Positions 21,314 through 32,948 of a stretch of 64,000 nt of DNA are shown here, piece by piece. A program made the translations under genes and the position numbers. The notes below the pieces were generated by a model. It did no database searches, was not told the DNA's origin, and saw only the letters and a program-made list of their open reading frames with translations. The stretch is from Rotaria socialis (lineage: Eukaryota > Rotifera > Eurotatoria > Philodinida > Philodinidae): positions 62,001 through 126,000 of the forward strand of contig CAJNYU010000405.1 of NCBI GenBank assembly GCA_905331475.1, given 5' to 3'. The first letter of the stretch is position 1. Every line of letters begins with the position of its first letter.

Positions 21314-23351
21314 CTTAGAGACAAAAAACAATAAGAATGTTTTTTAATCAATAAAATAATTGAAAAAAGCTTCTTTATTTTTAAAGGAATCAAATCGAAA
21401 AGTTAAATAACGAGAAAAAAAAGAACAGAACAGCCATTTTTTCTTTCAAGCACGAGTCTTTACTCTAGCTTCCCATTACTCATGATTTTTTACCATTGCA
21501 AATCTATAGATGGCATACGCATCCGAATCGATCGAATATCAAATGAGAGATACTAAAGTGGATCTTAATTATATATCGACTTTCGATTTATGGTATCATT
21601 GAAGAATTACTATTAAAAGTACAAGCGTTGATGACTCATTTTCTGATTGATCAACAATGTTTGACGATCTTTCTTTTATCGACAGAAACAAGTTTATTAA
21701 TAACTGATCGAAAAAAACCTTATACTCACTTTCAAGTTGCCTCTAGACGGACGGATACTAATTAATAGTTTCCTATAGATTGATGAATTTCAACAAATCG
21801 CATAGGACATTTTTTTTTGTAATGAATTAGTGCCATGGAATAACATCCTAGTGGTTAATGTATCAAATCAATATGTTGCTATAATTTGTAACAAACAATA
21901 TGATACTTAGAAAGATTTTTATAATGCAATCAGTGTCGCGTCCAATATGATACTTGAGATGATTTAGCTTCTTGAAAGACTCTATCAGACTTCTTGATTA
22001 TGTCACTGCAAACCAATGTTTGTTTACTCTCGAAAAATAATTGCACACTATCCTAGAATGTATCGTTCGGTTCATGAGTAAAATAAATTAATATGAAGTG
22101 CTGCCGTCTTCGATCTCATATCGAATTCAATGAATTAAGCATACCAATTTTGAAAATAGTATGCATTGATCAGATAATTTCATCATATCCATATTATAGA
22201 AGCGAATAGAGTTAATGAAAGGAATATGTCAATATTTAGTTGAACGAAAAGTCTGATCAAATCAATCACTGCTTACAAAAACTAACATCATTCGTACGCG
22301 ATCATATTATAATGCATGGTAAAGAAAAAAATAAAGCACTGTATTGTATTGTATACTATCAAGTGGGTGAATAATATACATAGCACCTTTTGAATTCACG
22401 AATCATTGTCGAATATGACATTGGACGAATGTTTTGTCCATGAATGTAAATGATAAATAACAGAGCTTTCAAATTAATACTTATAAAATGTCTAGGACTA
22501 TTACTCACTCAGACACTTACGCGCCAAGTTCGCAAGTTGTTTACGATATGCAACTTGTGAAGGATATTCATATATACAAAGAACGTATTCATGTCATTTA
22601 TACAATCAATTATAAATGAATAACCATTTTATATTGATGAATGTGTCTCATAGAAAGTTTTCGATATAATCACTTGCATTATCACGTACAAAAGTTACTG
22701 TATTCGCCTTAATAGTTTGTCACTAATTATCTGTCAATGAATACCGATTGTTGTGATATTAAAATCGTTAGTTTCGAAATCGAATCGTTCGTAAAATTGA
22801 CATGGTTGGCTATCTATTCATCCAACAGTTTCTATATTTTTTTTCCGAGCGTGATACTCACGAATCTTTTTCTAGTAAATGCTTTATAATTTGTTTTGCT
22901 GTACTTTTACTTCGTAAATATTTTCTCTCTGTTTTTAAATAGTTCTAAAAGTTTTTTTTTAATAAAAAAGAAATTCATGATAAATTTTTTGTTTATGTTT
23001 CGTGATGTAATAACTTGTTCTTGATCTAATAATCTATTTTAAAATAGATTTTATTTCATTAATTTATTAACAATGCCTTTGAGAATGATGTGTTAGTAAG
23101 CGCACACGTACGTTAGCGACACTTCTCATGCATTAGTAATTTTTACTACGCACTTTAGATCCATGAAAAGCTAAATTACATGAATCTGTAAGTATTCGTT
23201 TTTTCAGAAATTGTCTTACACATTACACAGATTTCAAATGAGAATCCGAATTGAGAACTATTCTTGTCTTTTAAATATCGTCGTAATTTTGTCTATTGTC
23301 ATCAACTTCCATTCGTTTTAATTCGATAGTCTTGGTGGTCTATGTTAATGA
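21314..23351. other. Intergenic, no gene seen
   Basis: About 2 kb of AT-rich DNA upstream of the RanBP2-like gene. No reading frame or repeat I can support. Confidence 0.5.
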
Positions 23352-23698
23352 CCCAGGTGAATCAATCCGATACCGTATCCCATCGGATTCTATGGGGGCC
23401 CTACCATCCGCCGAAATCCCGTTGGATTCCTGGTTGAGGAATCAATGTCGGATTCGACATTCGTATTTCCAATGATATCCGATTGTCGGAACCAATGAAA
23501 TCCGAAGCATTCCGGTTCCGATTGACGGTTACTGTCGGATTTTATTAGTTTCCGATATTAGGATTCGATATCGATTCCGGAACCAGGAATCCGACGATGA
23601 TCCGATAGTTTCCTTGCGCCTTCCGAAGAGCTCTGTCGGATTCCAATAGGAACCGATCGGAACTCATCGAATCCTAGGCTAGGATTAATTCTCCTGGG
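23352..23698. mobile_element. Short GC-rich TIR element (MITE-like), 2-bp GA flanks
   Basis: 347 bp, clearly richer in GC and CpG than its surroundings. Ends are inverted: cccaggtgaatcaatcc on the left, and the right end reads cccaggagaattaatcc on the other strand. Both sides are flanked by GA. The interior is full of ccgat/atcgg and ggattc/gaatcc words in both orientations, so it should fold strongly. No coding capacity. Termini resemble those of the elements at 26090 and 26495. Confidence 0.7.
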
Positions 23699-24501
23699 GA
23701 GATATACGTATTTGAACTTTTTGTATTTCTCAAAGTATTCAGATGATAAGAAAGATCTGACATATGAACTATATTCAGAGTTACCTTTGTCATAAATAGC
23801 TTTATTTCGTGTAGACTTTCTTTTTCTTCCATTATCTATTAAAATATATTAGATATTCGCTATTTTCTATGATTAAAGTTCTGCAAGACACAGTGCCGAC
23901 CTGAAAAATATTTCGGAGGACGATGTACATAGAACTATAACCTATCAATAATCTATGATAGAAATTTCCATTGACATATCTAGCAAGAACTATTCACTGT
24001 TGATATTGATTAGATAAATAAATAGAATTGGATCGGTCATACATTATGGGTTTTATTAAGACGATGACGTTTCATAAGACTTGAGTGTTAAGGACTTTGT
24101 CAAAATATGATTAAATACAATGAACTACGTTGGAGTTACTAATAATCAAATGAAATCTCATGTGATAACAGTTCTAATCAATTGAAATATGATCATCTTA
24201 TCTCTATTATAGTAAAGACATTTGGTGGTAATACTCGATTTTCTTGATTGAGAATATTGTTGAAATGGTTCTCGATTCGAAAAAACGACGTTCGACATCC
24301 CGAAAAATCGTTATTTTCCATAATTAGTTATTGACATAATGAGATCTATTTAAAGAGAATGCCTTTTGATCAGATTTCAACGTGCATTAACGTAGAATAG
24401 TCATTTCGAACGAAGAATAACACGAATATTTTTGGTTCTACTCTAGATGATTTATTTTTGTTCGCTATGTTAGATAATGTGATATGGAATACGATGTGCA
24501 C
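23699..24501. other. Intergenic between two transposon relics
   Basis: AT-rich, no gene or repeat recognised. Confidence 0.45.
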
Positions 24502-24862
24502 CAGGCCTCGACATTGGGCTATTTTTTGATGGCCGACCCGACCCGGCCCGGCCCGACTTATTTGACAAGTGCAAAGAAACTTCTTGTTATTCAAATTTAT
24601 TTGATAAAACATAAGGTTAGTTTAGACGTCAAACCGCTAAAAAATTACTAGACTTCAAGCGCTAAAAAATTATGAAAATGTATTGATGATAAGTGTTTAA
24701 GTAAAATTAATATCTAAATATCATGTGACATCTTTTGATGTTTCTAGAAAAATTAAAGTTCAACTTGTTGTCGGGCAGCCCGACTCAAATATTTGCCCGG
24801 CCTGACGGAAAGAATTACTTGGGCCAGACCAGACCGGTCTGGGCGGCCCGTTTCGAAGCCTG
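24502..24862. mobile_element. Non-autonomous hAT-like element
   Basis: 361 bp. The left end caggcctcga matches the right end read on the other strand, caggcttcga. Flanking 8-mers are atgtgcac (24494-24501) and atgtacac (24863-24870), a target duplication with one mismatch. An 8-bp duplication with CAG-G ends is typical of hAT transposons. Subterminal blocks of cccggcc/ggccgggc words face each other (24530-24560 and 24770-24850). The middle is AT-rich and non-coding. Confidence 0.75.
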
Positions 24863-25216
24863 ATGTACACTACAATTGAAGATAACTCATTAAATTTTGA
24901 AAAACGTTCTTACAGAATCGAGTAGAACATACACATTACGTCAAAAAAAAAGGTTGCAAACATATTAAGGCGTGTATGTTAGTTAGTGGAGCTATATAAT
25001 ACACGTTCTCTTAAATAAAACAAAATACAATAAACATTTATTTTCAATTAAACTCTTGACATTGTTTTATAAATAGCTTAAGTATTGAGTGATCTGTTAT
25101 TCATAAAATTTTATCGTAATATACTGTAGATCATTGATCAGTAATATGATATACGTAGCTCCTTCGTGAAAGAAAGAAAGAAAGAAACTTTTTATTATAT
25201 AATAATGATCATTTAG
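24863..25216. other. Gap between hAT-like element and RRM gene relic
   Basis: AT-rich, includes a short gaaagaaagaaagaaa run near 25170-25190. Earlier exons of the RRM relic might lie here, but none is recognisable. Confidence 0.4.
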
Positions 25217-25244
25217 AATACAATAACGATATATAACTTACTAA

Positions 25245-25587
25245 CCCATGTCACGAATACCGCTTCAATTTTTGCGGTAAACCGCGGTAATTTTAGAAAA
25301 GCGGTAAATTTGTATGAAATGGGAGCCGGTAACCGGAGCGGTAATACCGCGGTAATACCGCTAGTTTTTCCGGTACCCTTTTTTACCGTCATCATATAGG
25401 AAAAAAAGATGCCTAAAATCGCCCGATCAATGAATTTTAGCAACAATTTTTTATAAACGCTCAGCGAACCGGTTAATCGAAAAATACCGGCGGTAAACGG
25501 CGGTAAATTTGTGTTGATGGGAGCCGGTAACCGGAGCGGTAAAATCGCGGTAAACTGTCAATTTTACTCCGGTTTTTCCAACATGGG
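25245..25587. mobile_element. Short GC-rich TIR element in RRM exon
   Basis: 343 bp with ends cccatgtcacgaataccg and, on the other strand, cccatgttggaaaaaccgg. AA flanks both sides. Two internal direct copies of gggagccggtaaccggagcg (near 25321 and 25520) and many ccgcggtaa words. It sits between codons of an RRM-coding exon: removing it together with one AA restores LLRFVKPKQ. Confidence 0.7.
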
Positions 25588-26089
25588 AAGATTCGTTAAA
25601 CCAAAGCAACTGAGAGAAGTATTTGAAATATTATTTAAAACAACTGTAAAAGAAGTTGAAATACCATTAGATATAGCAGATCATTCGCTTGGTATTGCTT
25701 TTCTCGCCTTTGAACAATCAGAAATAAAAAGCAAATTACTTGATTTACAAAAACAACATCATTATATTTTCCTACGGTATGTTAACATTAAATTTTGTTT
25801 TAATTTGGCAAAAGAAGACTATTTTATTTTGTTATAGAAGTGAATTGTGGAATGGTCCACAAATCATCAAGCCTTATCCATTTTTAAACAGTTATACAGA
25901 GGAAGAAGAAGAAAATCTTGAGTAGGTCAATACGAACACTTTTTAAGCAGGAATATAAACGAAAAAATTTTCTTCCAGGATTCTCATGGCGATGAACGAT
26001 TCCGTTCATCATTTGGCATAACAAATTGGAAACATTTATGTCACCAACGAACAACAATTAAATGAACAACTTAAACAAAAACTCGACGA

Positions 26090-26356
26090 CCCAGGTCGAG
26101 CATTACGGCTACCAGAAACGATCGTATACGGCCGTAAATGTTAACGTATACTGCCGTTTCTCACCGTAAATGGCCGTAACTTGACATTTTGGCATGCACC
26201 GTATTACGGCCGTAATTAATCGTGTCGTAAACAGTTACTAACAACCGTAATGTGGTCGGATATTTCCGTATCCGATCGTTTATGGCACGATACAAAAACG
26301 ACCGTAATACGGTGCATACCAAACGGCCGTGTACGACACAAGTTGATCGATCTGGG
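26090..26356. mobile_element. Short GC-rich TIR element in coiled-coil exon
   Basis: 267 bp starting cccaggtcgagc and ending tcgatctggg, flanked by GA on both sides. Filled with tacggccgtaa and accgtaatacgg words in both orientations. Flanking codons join to KQKLDDLKAENIQK when the element and one GA are removed, so it inserted into coding sequence. Confidence 0.72.
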
Positions 26357-26494
26357 GATTTAAAGGCTGAAAATATACAAAAAGGCTCAATCAAAGATTT
26401 TTTATTATATATTATATATATATCATTGTTTAGATCCTTTTAGAAATTGAACGTCTTGAAAATGAAGCAAAACAGAAAGAAGTTGAAGCACACT

Positions 26495-26781
26495 CCAGGT
26501 CGATCAAAGCGGGCCACCGTAAACGGCCGTTTTTGCGCCGTATTCCATCGTAAAACGGCCGTTTTAAGCCGAATTAAGGCGTTTTAACAGGGGCAGTATT
26601 ACGACCAGACACGGACACCGTATATCAGCCGTAAAACCTCGTAAAGCCGGCGTAATCTTATTGTATTCTATAGAACATACGGTCGTATTACTGCCCCTGT
26701 TATATGGGGAAAATACGGCACGTAAAACGGGCCGTATTTGTATCGTATACGACCGTTTACTTATGGTTTTCTTCGACCGGG
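26495..26781. mobile_element. Second tacggccgt-rich TIR element
   Basis: About 287 bp, starting ccaggtcgatca and ending ttcgaccggg. Same terminal and internal words (aaacggccgt, acgaccg) as the element at 26090, so same family. Flanking codons (KEVEAH before, DDAREK after) are in one frame once it is removed. Target duplication is unclear here. Confidence 0.65.
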
Positions 26782-26845
26782 GATGATGCTCGAGAAAAAA
26801 TAAAAATGCTTCGCCAATCATTGAAACAACCACTTTCAAATGATT

Positions 26846-27823
26846 GTAAGTACTGACGATAAAACATTTTAAAAGTATATCTTTCATTTTTTTTCTTAGG
26901 AAAAACTCGAAAAATTTCTTATTATTATTATTACTGTTAGTCATCAACTTGTCTGATCATCGTTCACTTTGTTATTATTGAACTTCTATTTTGTTTTTGT
27001 TTTTGTTCTCTCTCCCTAGTGTTAACTTGAGCAATTAAATCGAACATGAAATTCATTTCTTGCTTGTTTTGGCTATATAAACATTTATTCGTTTTCAACA
27101 ATAAACTTAAAACATGTGACTTAAAACAGTAACTTTGAGTAATCGAATCTATTATCAAAAACTTTTGATGAAACAAAAAAAATCTTTTTCGTTTTGTTTT
27201 GTCTCCTATTGATAGCATTTCGATTCTATTTAATTATAATTAAATTCAATTAACTATAAAGCATTTCAGCAGCGAGTTCATTTAAATGAGATTAATTTGA
27301 ATTATCAAGAGGATCATCAGCTTCAGGGTCAACAATTATCGTCAAGTAGCTTGACGATAATTGAAAGACACAAGAATTAAAATTCTATTTCATATTTTTA
27401 TTTTCATACTAAACTACATTTATCTTCTATATAATCTTCATCAACTTCACCATAAAATTCATTATCATCAAGTTTTTTGAACTACAATATCAATAAGATT
27501 ATCACAAAAAAAAAATAACATAGAGTAAAGATAAAAGAATAATTTACGAGACTTATGATCAACTCTTTGAATTCACTTTTCATTTACTAGAATTAACAGC
27601 AGATGATAATCAATGAGCCTTCTTATTTATACATGAAGTTCTCCTCGAGACCAGAACAATAATAACAACAGAGACAAAAATTTTAAAAAAATTATATTTC
27701 AACTTATTTTATGGATCAATTATACAATAGGAACAGCAGAGTATTAATTAACGTTCGAGATGATTAAATGCTGAACGTTAAAATTTTTCCATTTAAATAT
27801 AAATTATTCCAATGAGTTTTGTA
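26846..27823. other. Intergenic, no gene seen
   Basis: AT-rich. Short frames at 26964-27218 (-) have no support. Confidence 0.45.
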
Positions 27824-28989
27824 CAAGGGGGAAAAAGCGGCTCCTGGTGGCTCCTGATGGATTCTAGAATCCATCAGGAGCCGTAGATTCCACCAGGATC
27901 CATAGAATCCACCAGAATCCACCCGGATCCATTTTGATTAGTGAATTTATATCAATATTTTAAACAATTTTCAGCTGCTAAAGAAAACAACGAGACTCAT
28001 ATATGTCGGATCTATATGACTTTGATCGAGTTTTGAAAAACGTTACGAAAGTGACCATGCATTTTGTTTACAGATCTAAATGGTCTATCTGTCGTTTCTT
28101 GAATCTAAATGCTTAGAAAAAAACTTACAGATTTTATTGTACACAGAAAGAGAAGAGCTGAAGGATTCATTGTTCATATTATTCTATGACTGAGAATGTG
28201 TTACAATAGTCCTGAAAAAGATATTTAGCCTTTTTGTAATATAGACAATATTGTTGGAAAAATAATATTATTTTGTTTCTACCGATGACTTTGTCTGTGT
28301 ATTGATTAATTCTTCATGTTAAATTGCAAAGTTCTAACAAGTACATAAATATGACTGGGTTTACAACGATCGGTTCAAATATATGAACTGACAGCTATGA
28401 ACAAGTTTTGTTTCAAATATAGTAGGGAGTGCTAGCTATTGCAAAAAGTGAAAAAATACATGGATTATTGCTACTTACTACATAGTTAATAAATTTATCA
28501 CTCTATCCCATATTCTTATGAAAAAAGATTCAAATTTCATGTTTTCATGTGATTTACAAGTTATATTTTTAACCTTTCCCTTGACAGCTAAAAGAGTTGT
28601 TGGATAACCTTTTACAGGATGTTAATGATTACGAAACTTTATGTTGCGAAGACGAATATCATGCTAAGAAGCTACAATAGAAAACCTTAAAAAGCAGCTT
28701 TGTCTAACTGGATAAGCCATCATTTTCGACTAAAAAAAAGCAAGCGACAGCGATAAGGAGTAGATACTGATCTTCACATATCTTCAAATATCCACTAAGA
28801 CCATAGGAATCCATTGGAATTCAGCAGGATCCAGTAGAATCCAGTAGAATCCAGTAGGATCCACAGAATCCGCCAGAATCCACTAGGATCCACAGAATCC
28901 GCCAGAATCTACTAGGATCCATAGAATCCGCCAGAATCCATGAGGAGCCGCGAGAATCCAAGGAGCCAACGGCCGCTTTTTCCCCCTTG
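27824..28989. mobile_element. Non-autonomous hAT-type transposon with perfect TIRs and 8-bp TSD
   Basis: 1166 bp. It begins caagggggaaaaagcggc and ends gccgctttttcccccttg, a perfect 18-bp inverted repeat. The flanks gttttgta (27816-27823) and gttttgta (28990-28997) are an exact 8-bp target duplication, the hallmark of hAT insertion. Behind each end is a subterminal array of 10-15 bp words of the type gaatccaccaggatcca, in opposite orientation at the two ends; such arrays serve as transposase binding sites in some hAT elements. The about 850 bp core is AT-rich without a transposase frame, so movement would need an enzyme supplied elsewhere. The perfect TSD and TIRs suggest a fairly recent insertion. 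Confidence 0.88.
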
Positions 28990-28997
28990 GTTTTGTA

Positions 28998-30847
28998 TCT
29001 TATAATAATAGACAAAAAATAAATCGAAAACCTGCACACAGAATGAATTCATCACATCCGACATTACAGTTAAGGGTGCCACTTTATCTTTATTTTACTG
29101 ACTAAAGTAAAGTATCTCTTACTTTGCAAAAGAAGTTAGATGAAGTAATAATAAAGCATTATCACACATTATACACATTCTAATATGTCAAAAGTTGCGT
29201 CGAAATATGAACCTTTAGCTCCGAATAATCTGAACCTATTTTTAATATCGTGAGAGTATGTGATGCCGAATTCGAATATAAATGAAGCTTCAACTGCATA
29301 AAGTTACTTCGAAAATAAATAAAAATTCAACCAACACTTCCATGTGAGAGTGTGGGTGTGTCTTCCTTATATACCACCACACCCATGCCCACCTCAAGAA
29401 ACATCAACAATATTTTTATTAATCCTTGTAGATGTTCGCAATCATAGGACGAAATATCGATTAACATAATGATAAATATAAAAAAAGAAACATAATTTTA
29501 TTTAGATTTATTATGTTTTACAATTTAAATTAAAAAAGAAATTTTATAATTTTAAATATTAAATTTATTACGTTCGCTGCAAAGAAGAAAACTCAATTCA
29601 TAGCTCATATTTGAAAAAAAAAATATTCAGAACACTTCAAAACATCCATAAAATAATATCAGCTTATTCTCGATGGCATTGTGCTAACAATTTAGTTAAC
29701 ATCTAAATGTATCTGTTCTAAAAATATGTAAGATTTTGTGTAGCAAATATTGCAAGTCATAATATGCCACCAAAGTGTCTTCTCATTAATTGAATTAAAA
29801 ATCGAAATTTCAAAGTATTCAATTCGATGTCGATTATATTCAAACGTTTTACATAGTTACAAAACTAGTCAGATTATGAACGTAGAATAAAGCAAAAATT
29901 TAAGATATTTTAATTTTCTTTATGTTTTTGAATAAAAAGTAATCTATAAGAAACAATTGTCAGAATGAAAGAGTAGTCGATATCTTCTATTACTTGTTTG
30001 ATACAAGATCAATGTTGTAATGTTTCATGTGCGCTAAGAAGTTAAATTACACATTACTTAACTACAAAATTAGAATTTTACTATGAAATCTTAATACACT
30101 TCGAAAATATTGAGAAATTAATTTTAGATTTGACCAATATCATATCTGCCGTCTTTCTATACTATTGAATTTATCTTTCAACGACAAAATAACTAAAAAT
30201 GTTTTTCATGCATTTCTCTCCTATAATTACCATGATGTCGACATTTTATCTTAGTAACAAGAATCTTGAAATAGTACCCTTAACGAATTATTTTTGGATA
30301 AAAATGAAATTTTGGCCTAAAAACTGCACATTATTAAAACATTAGATGAACCGATGTCTATTAGAAGTGCTTAATTTTTAGATGATATCAAATTAGAAAA
30401 AGTTCAAAGTGGAAATTGGAATCGAAGAAGTCGAGTTGTAGAATGAAAAAAAACGACTACACACGTGTCTATAGTCATTCGTCCTGTAGATGTCACCAGT
30501 AATCTAGTATGATTAAACTTGAAATTCGTATTAATTATAACGTGTTGAAAACTGCATAAACTAATACTAATAACTAGAGTTAAGTTCCGATTTAATTTGA
30601 AACTTTGAATAGAGGCTTGTAGGAGTCATTCATGGAAGCCGTATAGCAGTTTCTAGAAACTAATATCGACTCAAAAACCTGAGTAAACAACATTACGCAT
30701 TGATGACTATTTTATATAGCATATCTATAATTTTATTTATTAATGATCATAACATAAGTTTTAGAAAAACAAATAGCTTGCATCAGATTTTTTGTTTGCG
30801 TTGTAGATTTTGCTGACAGTTAATTAACATTTTTTTTTGTTAAAACA
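28998..30847. other. Intergenic, no gene seen
   Basis: AT-rich 1.85 kb between the hAT-type element and the LAPTM4-like gene. Nothing recognised; the promoter of the plus-strand gene should be at its right end. Confidence 0.5.
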
Positions 30848-32948
30848 ATGGTTATAACTACAATTGATATCGAAAGAGATATACGGCGTCGTTACAATCG
30901 ACGAATACTTTTTTGTATTCGAATTAAGTAAGTTTTTTAATAAAACACTTTATTGTCATAGGATTGTGAGGCTTCATTTATTGTAATTTAGTAGAATAAA
31001 AGTTAGTTTAATAACTTGCTATTAATTTAGTCACGACATGTACTGAGTGACATGTCATTTCGAAAAATAAATGATAAATAAAAACAATATTTTCGCTCGA
31101 AAAACTATCAGTAGTAGCGACGTAACGAGAAATGTAAGATATCTCTCAGTTTATGTTTGCACACTGAGTAGTCTTGATAAGTGGTCAGCTGATTCAGATA
31201 TGTGAACAGAATATAATCAAAAATAAAGAAATAATTGTATTACAGTATACAGTAACTTCAGGGTAAACAAGGTAGGGCTTCATATCACAATGTTGCAAGT
31301 GAGCCCTTCTGTTAACACCACTATCAAATAGAATCTAATATTGAAACAATTTCCGAACCGGTTGAAAGCGAGATGTATGTGATAGTTTGCTTATGGTTCA
31401 TCTAATAAAAATATTCTATTATAGACATAAGAAAGTTTTCATCAAAAAGTTCAGAAATAAAAAAATCCGTTTGCATTATTTTATGCCACTCACGCTGTTT
31501 TTTTCCATAGAGGAGCTGCTTTACTTATTGGTTGCTGGGATTTGGTGATCCACTCGGTTGCTTTATGTGCTATTATATTAATGTTTGGGCGAGCACCTAC
31601 ACCAAGTACTCAAGTGATGCCAATAAATAATGAGCTATATGATCGAGAACAAGCACCATTTATTGATAATTATCAAGAATCGTCAGTGAATTTTATATCA
31701 AAAAATGCATTATTAAATCATGGTCTTGAAAATCGTAACAAAAGTCAACCAATAATTGAAATAAATGCAAGAAATTTTTATTCACATTGGGATTTAATGA
31801 CTATTCATTGGATACAATCACTTAGCAAACGTATGTTAAATTATTATTGTTTTTAATCATAACATTTTTTTAATAAGGAAAGATTTCAGTTTCTAATGAT
31901 AACTCAAACAACTATAGTAATTATGCCTGCTAATGATATTTGATTTTTCGTTAGAGAAATTAATTCGGATTCTCTAAATTTGAAAGCTATAGATGAACTT
32001 GTAAAGATTATGATGTCGGTTGTCATTAATTGATTATGAACATAGTATGAATTTGAACAGAGACTGTGATTTTGTTTAGAGAATGTTATGTAGAACACGA
32101 TCAATAAGAAGTGTGCGAGTATATTGTTTAGGAATTCGTAGACCTTGATAAACATTACCAAAAAGAAAAACATGTCCATATGCTTAATAATAGCAGCTGC
32201 AATGTGTTCTATATTTTCCAGTGATAATGATTACAATAAAGATTGTTTTTCTGTATTTTAGAAGACAAATATATTGTATTTGTTGTGATTTTTTCGGCTA
32301 CAATAATCATATTAGCACATCTTTGTGGTGTAGTAGCCGTAAGTTTACCTATCGAAATTTGTATTGTTGTTGATTTTTAAAAATTTTTCTAGAATAAACC
32401 ATCATATATTGTTCCATATTTTCTCATAAAAGTGTTCAACGTTATAATTGCAATAGTAACAATGCTAGGTTTTTATGCTTATTTACCTGACATTAGAGTT
32501 TGGCTTCGAATGCAACCACATTTTCCGTATAAAAATTATCTACTTGAATTCGACTCACAAACACTTCAACTTATTGTGTTTACTTTTCTTTTATTCCTTA
32601 TTCTATTCAAAGTAAGATAATAAAAAGCATTTTTACCACTGTATTCTTTACTATAATTTTCTTTCGTTTTCAAGCTTTATATTGCGGCTATTATTTGGTA
32701 TTGTTACGGTTATGTAACAGCATTAAAAATGGCACGAACACTCGGAACAATTACAGCTCATAGTGAGACATCACAACCAATCCTTGGAGACGTAAAAATC
32801 TTTTTTCCTTAGGAAGATTATTTTTTATTGTTTTCTTCTTTTATATTTAAAGATGTATTCACCACCAAAATATGAAGAAGCAATAAAGTCAAATTCGGAC
32901 CAGGAAGATTATGCACCTCCTCCATATACACCATTACTGTCATCCTAA
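30848..32948 (+). CDS. LAPTM4-like lysosomal four-span membrane protein
   Basis: Six exons: 30848-30927, 31511-31830, 32262-32338, 32393-32611, 32675-32791 and 32853-32948; 302 residues. Order: basic cytosolic start (RDIRRRYNRR), TM1 (GAALLIGCWDLVIHSVALCA), a long polar loop, TM2 (YIVFVVIFSATIIILAHLCG), TM3 (IVPYFLIKVFNVIIAIVTML), the family signature YLPDIRVWLRMQPHFPYKNY, TM4 (LQLIVFTFLLFLILFKLYIA) and a cytosolic tail. The signature lines up with the YLP-I--(Y/W)L---P-FPYK stretch of mammalian LAPTM4. The tail has two PY motifs, PPKYEEA and PPPYTPL, which in LAPTM proteins recruit NEDD4-family ubiquitin ligases for lysosomal sorting. The first loop, about 90 residues, is much longer than in mammalian LAPTM4. 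Exon 1 joins by phase only; the other joins have good splice sites. Confidence 0.88.

Larger units (their letters stand above)
25217..26845 (+). pseudogene. RRM-protein gene relic interrupted by three short transposons
   Basis: With the elements at 25245-25587, 26090-26356 and 26495-26781 set aside, exon pieces follow: 25217-25776, 25838-25921, 25979 to about 26375, and 26437-26845. The first encodes TITIYNLLRFVKPKQLREVF, then KEVEIPLDI and LGIAFLAFEQSE, the beta-alpha-beta layout of an RRM with RNP2-like and RNP1-like strands. Later pieces are helical and charged: EQQLNEQLKQKLDD, EIERLENEAKQKEVEAH, DAREKIKMLRQSLKQP. Besides the insertions there is an in-frame TAA at 26019-26021, and the donor expected near 26375 reads GA rather than GT. 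The gene is therefore dead or nearly so. The family beyond RRM is not recognised, and exons before 25217 were not found. Confidence 0.65.

Noticed and set aside
25511-25837. Reading the RRM relic as an intact gene starting in the GC-rich repeat
   Set aside because: The ATG lies inside the inserted element; the true exon begins upstream at 25217 and continues across the insertion.
26161-26947. Minus-strand frames over the GC-rich elements
   Set aside because: They arise from the CpG-rich transposon sequence, which lacks stops by composition.
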